64,000 bases of DNA from Synechococcus sp. AG-679-C18. Its GTDB lineage: Bacteria; Cyanobacteriota; Cyanobacteriia; PCC-6307; Cyanobiaceae. The DNA lies in contig QCUL01000002.1 of assembly GCA_003210755.1 (NCBI GenBank), forward strand, positions 62,001 to 126,000, written 5' to 3'. The notes beneath the pieces are model-generated. The model ran no database searches. It saw nothing but the letters and a program-made list of their open reading frames with translations, and was not told the origin of the DNA. Every line of letters begins with the position of its first letter. Position 1 is the stretch's first letter. A program made the translations under genes and the position numbers. This document shows positions 1-8,624 of this stretch, in pieces.

Positions 1-425
1 TGGCCCTACTGCGCCAACGCCTTGCGCTCCTCCTCCCACTGGCCGGATTGGCTGGACTCAGCTTGGTTCCCCTACAGGCGATCGCCGGAACCCCTGAAGC
101 CATCAAAGGAGCCAAAATTTATTGCTACATGAGAAGCAGCAATAATGATCACAAAGTGAGCTGGGAAGCGGCTTATGCGCTGATCAAACGCCAGAAAAGC
201 GGAATGTTCAAAACCTCGCCAGAACATGCTGCAGTGATGATCACCGAAGCCGTGGTTGAAGATCCTGGCAGCTATCCAGACTGCGGTCAGTACCTCGGTG
301 ATCTTTTCGGGGGAACCACAAGCTCTAGAAAATCCCTAGACAGTGTTCTTAACTCAAATAATTCCGGCAATAGCGATACATCAGACTCATCAAATTGGAG
401 CGAGGATGAGCGTTACAACTACTAG
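1..425 (+). CDS. Small exported protein of unknown function (5' end at window edge)
   Basis: The reading frame is open to the left edge. Bases 1-2 are TG and are in frame as the last two bases of a codon, so the start codon (ATG, GTG or TTG) probably lost only its first base to the window boundary. Translated from there, the protein begins ALLRQRLALLLPLAG and has a short basic start, a leucine-rich core and an A-x-A-like cleavage region (QAIAG), which is a good Sec signal peptide. The mature part of about 110 residues contains two cysteines (IYCYM, YPDCG) and a Ser/Asn/Asp-rich tail. I do not recognise a functional domain; it looks like a small secreted or periplasmic protein of unknown role. 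Its end overlaps the start of the next gene by 20 bases. Confidence 0.7.
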   Translation, partial: ALLRQRLALLLPLAGLAGLSLVPLQAIAGTPEAIKGAKIYCYMRSSNNDHKVSWEAAYALIKRQKSGMFKTSPEHAAVMITEAVVEDPGSYPDCGQYLGDLFGGTTSSRKSLDSVLNSNNSGNSDTSDSSNWSEDERYNY

Positions 426-843
426 ATCATCAATAAGACGACCTTCTCTAACTTCCATGCGACTGATTCCCATACTGATGATCGGTGGTTTATTACTCAC
501 AGGTTTGGGCTGCCGCAGTCGCTCCGAGCCGAATGGGGAAAATGTCTCCATGGAAACGTCTGTTGCTGACTGCATGTCAAATCTGGATCTCAACAATCTC
601 GAAGATGCACTTCAGCGATGCAATGAGGTTGTAGATGCTCATGGAGACAAGCCAGCCGCACTTGCCGATCGCTCCCTCTTGCTCACTCTGATGGGCAAAA
701 CAGATCAGGCATGCGCTGATGTCAATCAAGCGATTGGGCTTCTACAACAAAACAATCGTTCCGTTGATCCGATGGTGGTACACGAACTGAATGTGCGTCA
801 GAAATCCTGCAAACAACGAGACACCATGGTTGGTAACGGTTGA
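406..843 (+). CDS. Putative TPR-like membrane-anchored or lipoprotein, unknown function
   Basis: I chose the ATG at 406 because GGAGCGAGG lies just upstream, giving 145 residues and a 20-base overlap with the preceding gene; an ATG at 457 would start closer to the hydrophobic segment but has no ribosome binding site. A hydrophobic stretch (MRLIPILMIGGLLLTG, residues 18-33) ends in GLGC, which could be a non-canonical lipobox or simply a membrane anchor. The soluble part (about residues 60-140) is rich in Ala, Leu and Asp and resembles a single TPR-like helical hairpin (ALADRSLLLTLMGKTDQACA). The pairing with the exported gene upstream suggests a two-gene envelope operon. The 3' end overlaps the convergent helicase gene by 46 bases. 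Confidence 0.65.
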   Translation: MSVTTTRSSIRRPSLTSMRLIPILMIGGLLLTGLGCRSRSEPNGENVSMETSVADCMSNLDLNNLEDALQRCNEVVDAHGDKPAALADRSLLLTLMGKTDQACADVNQAIGLLQQNNRSVDPMVVHELNVRQKSCKQRDTMVGNG

Positions 844-2366
844 CGATCAAGTGTGATGCGACGCGGGCCAAGAAGCAGCTCGATCCTTTCCGCCTTGCTG
901 GCTACCAAATTGTCGACCAACTGATCAGCCAAACCGAGCTGAAGCCAATGGCTGATTAGACCCCCATCCATTCCAATGCGATGACAACGATCTTCCGCTT
1001 GATCGATATCTCCAGGGGTCCAAGGACGTTCTAGAAGAACAACATTTTGGGCGCGGTGGAGAGTGAAACCAAGCCCACCTGCAGCAAATGTGGCCAGAAG
1101 TAAATCGATCTCCCCAGCTTGAAAGCGATCCACTGCCAGTTGACGCTGTTCAGGTTTCTGCCGACCTGTCAACAAAACACCTCCCAAGCGTTCCTCAAGT
1201 AAGAGCAAAGGGTCCACAAAACTGCTGAACAACACAATCGGCTTGTGCTGCTGACGTAGACGCTGAATCAAATCCTGCGCTGCTGGCAATTTGAATTCGG
1301 CTGCAATTTGTCGCAATGCTGTCAGGACTGCTAATGACTCAGCATCAGAATGCACCAAACCCTCCGCTACACGTTGGCGATAGTCATCGATAACAAGCCT
1401 TAAGCGGTGATCAAATCCTTTGGCCTCCTCACAGTCAAGTTCGATCTTTTGCAGCTGCCTTTGTTTTGGTGGGAGATCTGATACCTGTTGCTTACGGCGA
1501 TGCAAGACAAGAGGTCGCGTTAACCGTCGCAGCTCTTCTAGTCGGCTGGCTCCTGCCGCCTGCCAACGCTGCCGACCCCCCTTCTCCTGAAAATGACCTT
1601 GACAAAACAGTTCCTCGTAGCTGCGCTGATCCCTTGCGATTGGATGGTCCATCGCAGCCAGCAAGGGGTACAGCTGATCAGGACGGCCGTTTTTCATTGG
1701 TGTGCCGGTGAGCATCCAAATTGCTCGGAGGCGAGGATGACGCGCGAGACGAAGGAGGCTCTGAGTGCGTTGTGCTCGCAGAGTCTGGGCGTAATGAGCC
1801 TCATCCACCAACAACAAAGTGCCCGCCTCAGGGAGCTCTGCTGGGAGCCGCGCCCAGCTGCATAGCTCGGGCATCAGTTCAATTGTCGCAGCCTCTCGGC
1901 GCCAATGTGAATGCAACCCCACAGGAGCTACAACCAACAATCGCAGCGGTAAAGCACGTAGCAAGGCCCGTGCCGCCAGCAAAACCGTGAGGGTTTTGCC
2001 AAGCCCCATCTCATCAGCTAGCACCGCTCCACGACGTGCCAGCAACCAGCGAGCACCCGAGCGTTGATGAGGCATCGGCAGTCGTCCATCGCGCAGGCGT
2101 TGATCGAGATCGGCGAGAGCGATTAGGTCACGGTGGCAAGGCAATGGGGGGAGCGGATGTCGATGCCAGTGCAACCAGCGCAAGAGCTCTTCGTCGACTC
2201 GAAAGCGCCCTTCAAAACGCTGTAACAGAGATTCGGCTGAAGAAAGAGGAAATTCCCAACCCAAGCAAGAACCACGCCAAACACCCCGTGGGCGAATCTT
2301 GCGCATCTCCGCGTGGGTCACCGCATCGAAGGGGTAACGAGCCTGCACCAAGCCGGAAGGCGTCAA
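798..2366 (-). CDS. SNF2-family helicase/translocase with HARP-like N-terminus
   Basis: A 522-residue Snf2-type superfamily 2 DNA translocase. Residues about 7-40 (GLVQARYPFDAV, WEFPL) resemble the HARP module of SMARCAL1-type annealing helicases. Walker A is ADEMGLGKT (117-125), the DEAH box is at 188-191, LTGTPMKN (motif III) at 219-226 and motif VI QAEDRCHRIG ends near 465. The start is a TTG at 2366: no ATG precedes it before an in-frame stop, and the next ATG (residue 21) would cut into the HARP-like module. Such enzymes use ATP to move on double-stranded DNA and remodel forks or protein-DNA complexes; the exact role here is not visible. The gene is divergent from an HNH nuclease gene 186 bases away. 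Confidence 0.88.
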   Translation of the reverse strand: MTPSGLVQARYPFDAVTHAEMRKIRPRGVWRGSCLGWEFPLSSAESLLQRFEGRFRVDEELLRWLHWHRHPLPPLPCHRDLIALADLDQRLRDGRLPMPHQRSGARWLLARRGAVLADEMGLGKTLTVLLAARALLRALPLRLLVVAPVGLHSHWRREAATIELMPELCSWARLPAELPEAGTLLLVDEAHYAQTLRAQRTQSLLRLARHPRLRAIWMLTGTPMKNGRPDQLYPLLAAMDHPIARDQRSYEELFCQGHFQEKGGRQRWQAAGASRLEELRRLTRPLVLHRRKQQVSDLPPKQRQLQKIELDCEEAKGFDHRLRLVIDDYRQRVAEGLVHSDAESLAVLTALRQIAAEFKLPAAQDLIQRLRQQHKPIVLFSSFVDPLLLLEERLGGVLLTGRQKPEQRQLAVDRFQAGEIDLLLATFAAGGLGFTLHRAQNVVLLERPWTPGDIDQAEDRCHRIGMDGGLISHWLQLGLADQLVDNLVASKAERIELLLGPRRITLDRQPLPTMVSRCLQDF

Positions 2367-2552
2367 TCCAAGCGCGCAAACTGTTGATGATGAAGCCGTG
2401 ATTCAAATTCAAGAAAGCAGACGTTAATCGTTCAGACCATCAAACAAAATGCAAATGGCTGATCAAAAAGATCAGCTAACGTTGAAACTGCAGTTTTCGA
2501 TACGTTGACGAACACTGCCCTCACGTCAAAATTCAGTAGTTGAGGAAATTGG

Positions 2553-2984
2553 ATGCACAGCAGGGATGCAGTATTCCTTGAAGATCTCTGCCCCAAGCTG
2601 CGTAATCGACGTTGGCGCCAATCCATCCACCGCCACACCAATCACTGTTGTATTTACTGCGGTAAACCCTCTGAGTCCATTGATCACGTCTTCCCGCTGA
2701 GTCGCGGAGGAATGAGTGTCACAGAAAATTGTGTCCCGGCATGCCTGTCCTGCAACGGACTCAAATCTGACGACAATGTATTTGATTGGTACCGTCGCCA
2801 ACGCTTTTACGACCCTCGCCGTGCCATGGCCATTCGCGCCTGGATTGACAGCGATTTGCGTCTCGCTATTCGATTGCTGGAATGGGCCCAGCCAAAACAG
2901 ATTCAATCATCAAGTTCTTTGCTCCATGGTGAATCTGAATCGAAATCGGAGGACAAAAAGGACTGGGGTCTGCGTACGGCCTGA
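2553..2984 (+). CDS. HNH endonuclease family protein
   Basis: A 143-residue protein with a compact HNH/zinc motif: CIYC (33-36), the catalytic-type IDHVFPLSRGG (residues 43-53, DH pair at 44-45), EN at 58-59 and CLSC (64-67), followed by the NGLKSDD segment. This is the Cys4-type HNH fold of metal-dependent nucleases. The ATG at 2553 has GAGGA about 11 bases upstream. It lies divergent from the SNF2/HARP helicase and ends with its TGA inside TGATCA, whose other half is the stop of the convergent small gene. The substrate cannot be told from sequence. No methyltransferase is nearby, so a classical restriction system is not indicated. Confidence 0.85.
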   Translation: MHSRDAVFLEDLCPKLRNRRWRQSIHRHTNHCCIYCGKPSESIDHVFPLSRGGMSVTENCVPACLSCNGLKSDDNVFDWYRRQRFYDPRRAMAIRAWIDSDLRLAIRLLEWAQPKQIQSSSSLLHGESESKSEDKKDWGLRTA

Positions 2985-3176
2985 TCACCAAACACGACAA
3001 GCTTCTACCGAGTGGTATCGCTGACAGATAGATGCGCTCTGCTCAGGCCTCTCCGGAGCAAGTAGAAATGCACCTGTGATCAACGCAGCAGCCAAAAGTA
3101 GGGAGCCAGTGTGAACTACGGCAGCCCCTGAAGTTCGAGATCCATTACCTCGAGATACCCGGCTCTCGGGCAGCAT
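2985..3176 (-). CDS. Small single-pass membrane protein, unknown function
   Basis: A 63-residue protein starting at the ATG at 3176, which has AAGG about eight bases upstream; a GTG at 3218 would add 14 residues but has no ribosome binding site. It has a polar N-terminus, one transmembrane helix (about residues 23-40, GSLLLAAALITGAFLL) and a short tail with two cysteines ending in SVEACRVW. I recall similar short proteins with this type of ending from marine Synechococcus, but none with a known function. The stop is shared as a palindrome with the convergent HNH gene. Confidence 0.55.
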   Translation of the reverse strand: MLPESRVSRGNGSRTSGAAVVHTGSLLLAAALITGAFLLAPERPEQSASICQRYHSVEACRVW

Positions 3177-3248
3177 GGAGCCCTTTGTAGAAACCAGTGA
3201 AAAGGACGACTCAGCCACAACCGAAACGCAACTAATACATTTGTACTG

Positions 3249-4178
3249 ATGCTTAACGATCTTGTCAAGCGTTGTCGCCCTCTCTCATCGCAAGCGACGC
3301 TTTGCATTCTTGGTGCTGGATTCAGCGGCAGCCATCTTGCCAAGCTGTCCAAAGCACTCGGAATGAGGGTGATCTGCACGCGACGTAGGCCGGAGCCTGG
3401 CAGCAACAATCTGAGTTTTGACAGCACCATTGGGATCCTGCCTAATCGCGAGGCTCTCGAATCAGTCACCCATCTGGTGAGCACGATCCCTCCAACAAAG
3501 GAGGGAACGGATCCAGTGCTCTCTGCTCTGGGAGAGCTGCTTCATCAATTGCCACTTCAGTGGGTGGGTTATTTCTCCACAACAGGGGTCTACGGAAATA
3601 GCAACGGCAACTGGGTTTATGAAACAGACGAGCCAAAACCCACTCAGATCCGCAGCAAGAGGCGCCTGGAATGTGAACTGCTCTGGCGCAACACTGATCT
3701 ACCTGTGCAGATCCTGCGGTTGCCGGGTATCTATGGCCCAGGACGCTCCCCGCTAGCAGCCATTCACTCTGGTCAACTGAAACCCGTCGATAAACCAGAG
3801 CAGATGTTCTGCAGAATTCACGTTGATGATGTTGCAGGAGCCTGCCTGCATCTCATGCATCAGGCCGCAATTGGACAACAACCCAAAGTGATCAACATTA
3901 GTGATAACAGGCCTGCGTCCAGCCTCGAGGTGCATCGTTATGCCGCCAGATTGGTGCAGTGCGAACTCCCCTCGCCGATTCCGTTCAGAAACGCCAAAGC
4001 CAATATGAGTCCTATGGCTCTCTCCTTCTGGGCAGACAATCGCAAGGTGAGCAATGTTCGCCTACGAGAAGAATTGGGCTATTCACTAATGCACCCTGAT
4101 TTTCAAAGCGGGCTCCAGGATTGTTACCAAGCGGAGGGTTTTAGCGAGATGAATCCTGATCCGACAGTGGAACCTTGA
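3249..4178 (+). CDS. NAD(P)-binding epimerase-like (extended SDR) protein
   Basis: A 309-residue Rossmann protein of the NAD-dependent epimerase/YeeZ-like group. The dinucleotide-binding loop is ILGAGFSGSHL (20-30), followed by a strand ending in CTRRRPEP that would meet the adenosine ribose phosphate, then the SDR-like YFSTTGVYG segment and RLPGIYGPGRSPL. The Tyr-Lys catalytic pair of true epimerases is not obvious, so the substrate is unknown. There is no clear ribosome binding site before the ATG at 3249, and a TAATAC hexamer lies 11-16 bases upstream, so a leaderless transcript is possible (inference). The 3' end overlaps the convergent small membrane gene by 38 bases. Confidence 0.8.
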   Translation: MLNDLVKRCRPLSSQATLCILGAGFSGSHLAKLSKALGMRVICTRRRPEPGSNNLSFDSTIGILPNREALESVTHLVSTIPPTKEGTDPVLSALGELLHQLPLQWVGYFSTTGVYGNSNGNWVYETDEPKPTQIRSKRRLECELLWRNTDLPVQILRLPGIYGPGRSPLAAIHSGQLKPVDKPEQMFCRIHVDDVAGACLHLMHQAAIGQQPKVINISDNRPASSLEVHRYAARLVQCELPSPIPFRNAKANMSPMALSFWADNRKVSNVRLREELGYSLMHPDFQSGLQDCYQAEGFSEMNPDPTVEP

Positions 4179-4335
4179 ACAACGGCAATTCGTGTAGCTC
4201 AAGCGGCTTATTTGGATCATCCACAGTCAGCCCAGCATCATCAAGCAACTGCTGCCATTGCACTTCGAGCCAACCCTTTTGCAGCGCCGTGCCCAACCCA
4301 TAAAGCAATAAACCCAAGAGCAACCAGCGCAGCAT
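4141..4335 (-). CDS. Small membrane-anchored protein, unknown function
   Basis: A 64-residue protein with an N-terminal hydrophobic helix (LRWLLLGLLLYGLGTAL, residues 2-18) and an acidic soluble tail of about 45 residues. It starts with an ATG whose bases are read from CATG at 4333-4336; the same tetranucleotide supplies the ATG of pdxA on the other strand. Its 3' end runs 38 bases into the epimerase-like gene. The frame fills an otherwise empty spacer and has a sensible membrane anchor, so I regard it as real, but I know no function for it. Confidence 0.55.
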   Translation of the reverse strand: MLRWLLLGLLLYGLGTALQKGWLEVQWQQLLDDAGLTVDDPNKPLELHELPLFKVPLSDQDSSR

Positions 4336-5362
4336 GACTTTTTCTCATCCCTCGTCTGACGCTAATGATCGCCTGGTCATTGCTTTGGGGGATCCTGCTG
4401 GGATCGGCATGGAAGTGACTCTGAAAGCGCTCGCCGATCCACGCCTGCCATCTGGAATGAACCCACTGGTGGTTGGCTGCAGAGCTAGCCTAGAACAAAC
4501 GTACTCAAGGCTAAAGGCTCAACAGTGCTCGCAGATCGCTGATCCAAGCGATCTTGACATCGACGACCTACCTATTGGTGAAGACATAACGCAAGGAAAG
4601 CCAAGTTCTGCAAGTGGCGCGGCCAGCTTCCGCTGGCTGAGCCACGCCGTTTCTCGTGTGAAAGAAACTCGCAAGCTGGCTTTAGTGACCGCGCCAATCG
4701 CCAAATATGCCTGGCATGCTGCAGGACACCTTTACCCAGGCCAAACAGAACGCTTGGCAGAGCTTGATGGAACGAATCAGGCTTCAATGCTGTTCACAGC
4801 CATCTCACCAACTACAGGCTGGAGACTGAACACACTTCTCGCTACGACCCATATTCCACTCCAAATGGTTCCCACTGCACTGACATCTGAGCTCTTACTC
4901 AGCAAGTTGGATGTGCTGTGTGACTTCTGTCAACGCTTTAATCCCAACCCTCATCTCCTCGTCGCTGGTCTCAATCCCCATGCGGGTGAACAAGGCCGTC
5001 TTGGCCTGGAAGAAAAAGATTGGCTCATTCCCGCACTCCAGATGTGGCAGGAAAGCCATCCCCACGTTCAGCTAGATGGACCAATGCCCCCTGACACGTG
5101 CTGGTTGAGCGCTGCCAAGGCCTGGCAACAAGGGAAACAACCGGAATCACCCGATGGAATTCTCGCTTTGTATCACGATCAAGGCTTGATCCCGATGAAG
5201 CTAATGGCCTTCGACGAAGCCGTTAACACCACGCTCGGGCTTTCTTTTTTGCGCACCTCACCCGACCACGGAACTGGCTTCGATATCGCAGGACGTGGTG
5301 TGGCGAGATCCACAAGCATGGTTGCAGCAATTCGGGCCGCCTTGGACCTCAGCCAGCCTTGA
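4334..5362 (+). CDS. pdxA: 4-hydroxythreonine-4-phosphate dehydrogenase
   Basis: PdxA oxidises 4-phosphohydroxy-L-threonine with NAD in the deoxyxylulose-phosphate-dependent route to pyridoxal 5'-phosphate, a cytosolic pathway. The 342-residue protein has the family N-terminus LGDPAGIGMEV, three metal-binding histidine segments (TTHIPLQMVP, LNPHAGEQGRLG, YHDQGLIPMK) and the C-terminal TSPDHGTGFDIAGRG. Length is normal. The ATG at 4334 shares two bases with the ATG of the divergent small membrane gene, so any promoter must lie inside that gene. The 3' end overlaps convergent accB by 14 bases. Confidence 0.95.
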   Translation: MTFSHPSSDANDRLVIALGDPAGIGMEVTLKALADPRLPSGMNPLVVGCRASLEQTYSRLKAQQCSQIADPSDLDIDDLPIGEDITQGKPSSASGAASFRWLSHAVSRVKETRKLALVTAPIAKYAWHAAGHLYPGQTERLAELDGTNQASMLFTAISPTTGWRLNTLLATTHIPLQMVPTALTSELLLSKLDVLCDFCQRFNPNPHLLVAGLNPHAGEQGRLGLEEKDWLIPALQMWQESHPHVQLDGPMPPDTCWLSAAKAWQQGKQPESPDGILALYHDQGLIPMKLMAFDEAVNTTLGLSFLRTSPDHGTGFDIAGRGVARSTSMVAAIRAALDLSQP

Positions 5363-5834
5363 CCCGCATCAGCACTTGTCCAAATTCAACTGGGGTTCCA
5401 TTGTCAACCAAAATTTCCACCACTTCACCAGCCATTTCTGACTCAAGCTCATTCATCAACTTCATCGCTTCAAGAATGCAGATCGTCTGACCAACAGCAA
5501 TTCGAGTCCCGATTTCTACGAAGGAGGGTTCTCCTGGTGCAGGAGCCCTGTAGAAGGTACCAACCATGGGTGCCGTGACTTCTAAAAGATCCGAACGAGA
5601 TCCTGCAGCAGGTGGCGGACTGCTGGACGTTGCATCAACAACGGCAGGCACATCCGAAGGAGGAGGAGCAACTGGCGCTGAAGCCACTGGCATCAACGGC
5701 GCAGCCACGGCAGTAACGGGGAGATTGCGACGTACTTCCAAACGAAAGTCGTCTCCCTCGAGACGAAATTCCTGAATATCACTCTCAACGAGAGCTGCAA
5801 GCAAGCTATGGAGCTGATCGTGGTCGAGCTGCAT
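5349..5834 (-). CDS. accB: Biotin carboxyl carrier protein of acetyl-CoA carboxylase
   Basis: A 161-residue BCCP. The C-terminal biotinyl domain contains the EAMKLMNE motif whose lysine carries biotin; the middle (about residues 40-75) is a flexible linker rich in Ala, Pro and Ser, and the N-terminal 30 residues form the region that binds the biotin carboxylase. It shuttles carboxyl groups in the first step of fatty acid synthesis. The ATG lies 2 bases after the efp stop codon, so efp and accB are a translationally close operon, an arrangement common in cyanobacteria. Confidence 0.95.
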   Translation of the reverse strand: MQLDHDQLHSLLAALVESDIQEFRLEGDDFRLEVRRNLPVTAVAAPLMPVASAPVAPPPSDVPAVVDATSSSPPPAAGSRSDLLEVTAPMVGTFYRAPAPGEPSFVEIGTRIAVGQTICILEAMKLMNELESEMAGEVVEILVDNGTPVEFGQVLMRVKAG

Positions 5835-5836
5835 GA

Positions 5837-6400
5837 TTAACCGTTCTCCCGTCCCAGATAGGTGTCGTTGCGAGTATCAACCTTAATTTTCTCGCCGATC
5901 GATAAAAACAGAGGAACCATCACCTGAGCACCGGTTTCCAAGATGGCAGGTTTCGTACCACCGGTTGCTGTGTCTCCCTTCACACCGGGATCGGTCTGAG
6001 CGATCTCCAACACAACTGAATTCGGCAATTCAACTTCTATGGGATTCTCATTCCAGGTGACAACATTCACCTCCATGCCCTCCTTGAGATATTTGCGACT
6101 CTCTCCGATCTGTTTGGCGGTAAGACGTGTCTCTTCATAGGACGACATGTCCATAAAGACGAAATCTTCGCCCTCCATATAGGTGTGTTGAAGTTTCGAC
6201 TTCTCGAGCACAGCCTGGGTAAGACTTTCTCCGGCTCGGAACGTTTTTTCAACCACACTGCCGCTTTGAACGGCCTTGAGCTTGGTGCGGACAAAGGCAG
6301 ATCCCTTGCCTGGCTTGACATGCAGAAACTCGATCACGCGCCAGACAGCACCGTCCAGCTCGATCGTGGTGCCGGTGCGAAAGTCGTTGCTGGAGATCAT
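5837..6400 (-). CDS. efp: Translation elongation factor P
   Basis: EF-P relieves ribosome stalling at polyproline stretches. I use the ATG at 6400 ([10 protein letters not shown]), giving the usual 187 residues; the frame stays open further upstream but that segment is not EF-P-like. The conserved loop VKPGKGSAF near residue 32 carries the lysine that in some bacteria is modified; I see no modification enzyme (epmA type) in this window. The three domains continue to the typical [11 protein letters not shown] ending. It is the first gene of efp-accB and is divergent from the cyclophilin gene 65 bases away. Confidence 0.96.
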   Translation of the reverse strand: MISSNDFRTGTTIELDGAVWRVIEFLHVKPGKGSAFVRTKLKAVQSGSVVEKTFRAGESLTQAVLEKSKLQHTYMEGEDFVFMDMSSYEETRLTAKQIGESRKYLKEGMEVNVVTWNENPIEVELPNSVVLEIAQTDPGVKGDTATGGTKPAILETGAQVMVPLFLSIGEKIKVDTRNDTYLGRENG

Positions 6401-6465
6401 TCCCGCTGAACGGTTCAGTGGATCATACGGCTGTGCCAAAGTCCTGACAGCACCTGGGGTTCTCC

Positions 6466-7539
6466 TTGGCTCACCGCAGTCTGACCGCTCTCCTTCTTGC
6501 CTGGCTAGCCGCCTTTGGACTCTGGCTTGCCAAACCGGTATGGGCAGACCTTCCTCAAGGCAATGCCGTACAGGATCCTGCGGCGATCCTGCGCGATTCA
6601 TTGCCGATGAATCAAGAGGATCTGCGCGAGCTTCAGCATCGGCTCGAATCCACCAGTAACGATTTACGTGCCAAGCGCTGGAGTGCGTTGGGACGCACGG
6701 TCAGTCGCAGCCAGAAACTGGTGGCCACTCGAGGCAACAGCATTGTTGAAGCCGTTCCTGAGGACCAACGCAGTGAGGCTGAGTTGCTCCTCAACGAGGT
6801 GCGCACTGACCTGGAGCATCTTCAGGAGGAGGCGAATGCCAATGACAGAGATGGATTCATCCAGATCCGTCGCGACACTCTGAGCCGGGTAGGTGATCTG
6901 GAAGCACTGCTGATCGACGATCGTCTTCCTGACATTCCCTCCGAGTTCGATGCCTTGCCACGGCTCGCTGGACGGGCAACCGTGGTCATCGAAACAACGC
7001 AAGGAAACCTCACTGCCGTTGTGGACGGCTACAACGCCCCTCTAACCGCTGGCGCCTTTATCGATCTCAGCCTGAAGGGCTTCTATGACGGTCTTCCTTT
7101 TAATCGAGCCGAAGACTTCTACATCCTTCAAACCGGAGATCCGGAAGGTCCTGACATCGGCTACGTGGACCCAAAGACCAAAGAAGAGCGGCACGTTCCC
7201 CTAGAGATTCGCATTCCAGGCGAACCCGACACCCTTTACAACGAAACCTTCGAGGACGTTGGACTGTTCAAAGCAGCAGCAGTTCTTCCTTTCTCCACCC
7301 TGGGGACCCTGGGTTGGGCGCATTCCGACCAAGCCCTCGACGATGGGTCATCGCAATTCTTCCTGTTCCTCTACGAAGCAGAGCTAACGCCTGCTGGCCT
7401 GAACCTCGTGGACGGGCGGAATGCAGCCTTCGGCTACGTGGTGGATGGCTTTGATGTGCTCGAAGAACTTGGCGTTGACGACGGAATCAAACGCATCCAG
7501 GTGATCGAAGGCGCCGATCGACTGCAAGCTCACGCCTGA
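6466..7539 (+). CDS. Exported cyclophilin-type peptidyl-prolyl isomerase (TLP40-like)
   Basis: A 357-residue protein with a signal peptide (hydrophobic residues 6-22, cleavage near PVWA-DLP), a helical N-terminal region of about 140 residues (roughly 30-165) and a C-terminal cyclophilin domain (about 171-355) with [17 protein letters not shown] and the [16 protein letters not shown] segment. This architecture matches the thylakoid-lumen TLP40/TLP38 type of chloroplasts and cyanobacteria. The start is a TTG at 6466 with GGGG 6 bases upstream; an in-frame stop lies a short way before it. Predicted site is the thylakoid lumen or periplasm, with a role in protein folding. Confidence 0.88.
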   Translation: MAHRSLTALLLAWLAAFGLWLAKPVWADLPQGNAVQDPAAILRDSLPMNQEDLRELQHRLESTSNDLRAKRWSALGRTVSRSQKLVATRGNSIVEAVPEDQRSEAELLLNEVRTDLEHLQEEANANDRDGFIQIRRDTLSRVGDLEALLIDDRLPDIPSEFDALPRLAGRATVVIETTQGNLTAVVDGYNAPLTAGAFIDLSLKGFYDGLPFNRAEDFYILQTGDPEGPDIGYVDPKTKEERHVPLEIRIPGEPDTLYNETFEDVGLFKAAAVLPFSTLGTLGWAHSDQALDDGSSQFFLFLYEAELTPAGLNLVDGRNAAFGYVVDGFDVLEELGVDDGIKRIQVIEGADRLQAHA

Positions 7540-7546
7540 TGCTGCC

Positions 7547-8527
7547 GTGAGCATCACCCTGGCCGAACTCGGAGAAACGGAGCTACTTGACCGGTTGGCC
7601 AGCTTTGCTCCGGCCGGTCAGCTGAACGACGACACAGCCTTGCTGCCGCCTGATTCCAGGGCACTGCTGGTGAACACCGACGTGATGGTGGAGGGTGTTC
7701 ATTTCAGCGCAGCCACAACTGCAGCTGCAGATGTGGGCTGGCGTGCAGTAGTTGCCAACCTGTCTGACCTTGCGGCTAGCGGTTCCGAACACGTGGAGGG
7801 AATCACGGTGGGCCTGGTAGCTCCAGGCAATACCTCTTGGTGCTGGGTCGAAGAGGTGTATCAGGGCATTTCCGAAGCTCTGGAGCGTTTTGGGGGGACG
7901 CTTCTTGGAGGTGACTGCAGTAACGGCAGCCAACGGATCCTGTCGGTCAGTGCCTTTGCCAGACTCGGGGCTTTGCGGCTGCATCGAGCACAAGCACGGC
8001 CTGGCGATCTGCTGATGAGCAGCGGTCCCCATGGTCTGAGCCGTCTCGGATTAGCCCTGCTTCAAGGAACAGCTTTACCCACGACACTCTCGTTGCCATC
8101 AACGCTAAAAAAGCAAGCGATTCAATGCCACCAGCGGCCATCACCAAGATTTGATGCCCTAAACACGCTCCTTGAATGCAAGCCCATAAATTTTCCCTGG
8201 CGAGCCGGTGGAACCGACAGCAGCGACGGTCTGCTTGCTTCTGTGAAAGCTTTGTGCCGAAGCAGTGGCTGTGGAGCTGTTCTTGATAGGGATGCCCTAC
8301 CTCGCGCGACGGCATGGCCTGAAGAGCGCGCGTGGGACAGCTGGTGCCTGTGTGGTGGAGAAGACTTCGAATTGGTGCTAAGCCTGCCGCCTGAATGGGC
8401 AAAATCTTGGGCCCAACATCAACCTGGAAGCCGCTGCTTCGGAGCTGTCACAGCCGACAAAGGCAGGATTATCTGGACTTCCGATGGCGCTCCGATAAGA
8501 GAATCTGGGTTCTCTCATTTCCACTGA
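7547..8527 (+). CDS. thiL: Thiamine-monophosphate kinase
   Basis: ThiL phosphorylates thiamine monophosphate to thiamine pyrophosphate, the last step of cofactor synthesis. The 326-residue protein has DDTALL near residue 28, NTDVMVEGVHF, ANLSDLAASG, GGDCSNG and the C-terminal SSDGLLAS, all Mg-ATP binding segments of the PurM/ThiL fold. The start is GTG at 7547; an ATG at 7539 is out of frame and stops at once. The gap to the cyclophilin gene is 7 bases, so the two are likely cotranscribed. Its end is convergent with gap2. Confidence 0.93.
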   Translation: MSITLAELGETELLDRLASFAPAGQLNDDTALLPPDSRALLVNTDVMVEGVHFSAATTAAADVGWRAVVANLSDLAASGSEHVEGITVGLVAPGNTSWCWVEEVYQGISEALERFGGTLLGGDCSNGSQRILSVSAFARLGALRLHRAQARPGDLLMSSGPHGLSRLGLALLQGTALPTTLSLPSTLKKQAIQCHQRPSPRFDALNTLLECKPINFPWRAGGTDSSDGLLASVKALCRSSGCGAVLDRDALPRATAWPEERAWDSWCLCGGEDFELVLSLPPEWAKSWAQHQPGSRCFGAVTADKGRIIWTSDGAPIRESGFSHFH

Positions 8528-8571
8528 ACCGCGAAATCAATATCAAATGAAAAGCGCCAATCTGTAGACAC

Positions 8572-8598
8572 AAAAAAAGCTCTCCCAAATGGGAGAGC
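8572..8598 (-). terminator. Rho-independent terminator of gap2
   Basis: GCTCTCCC (8579-8586), loop AAAT, GGGAGAGC (8591-8598): an 8-bp perfect stem. Read on the minus strand it is followed by seven T residues (poly-A at 8572-8578 on the plus strand), so it ends transcripts from gap2. On the plus strand the stem is not followed by a T run, so it is weaker for thiL. Confidence 0.85.
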
Positions 8599-8624
8599 AG
8601 ACATTTAAGCGAACTAACCGAAGA

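Noticed and set aside
78-85. HIP1 (GCGATCGC) palindromes, also at 54102-54109
   Set aside because: Only these two were noticed; too few to signify the HIP1-rich pattern of other cyanobacteria.
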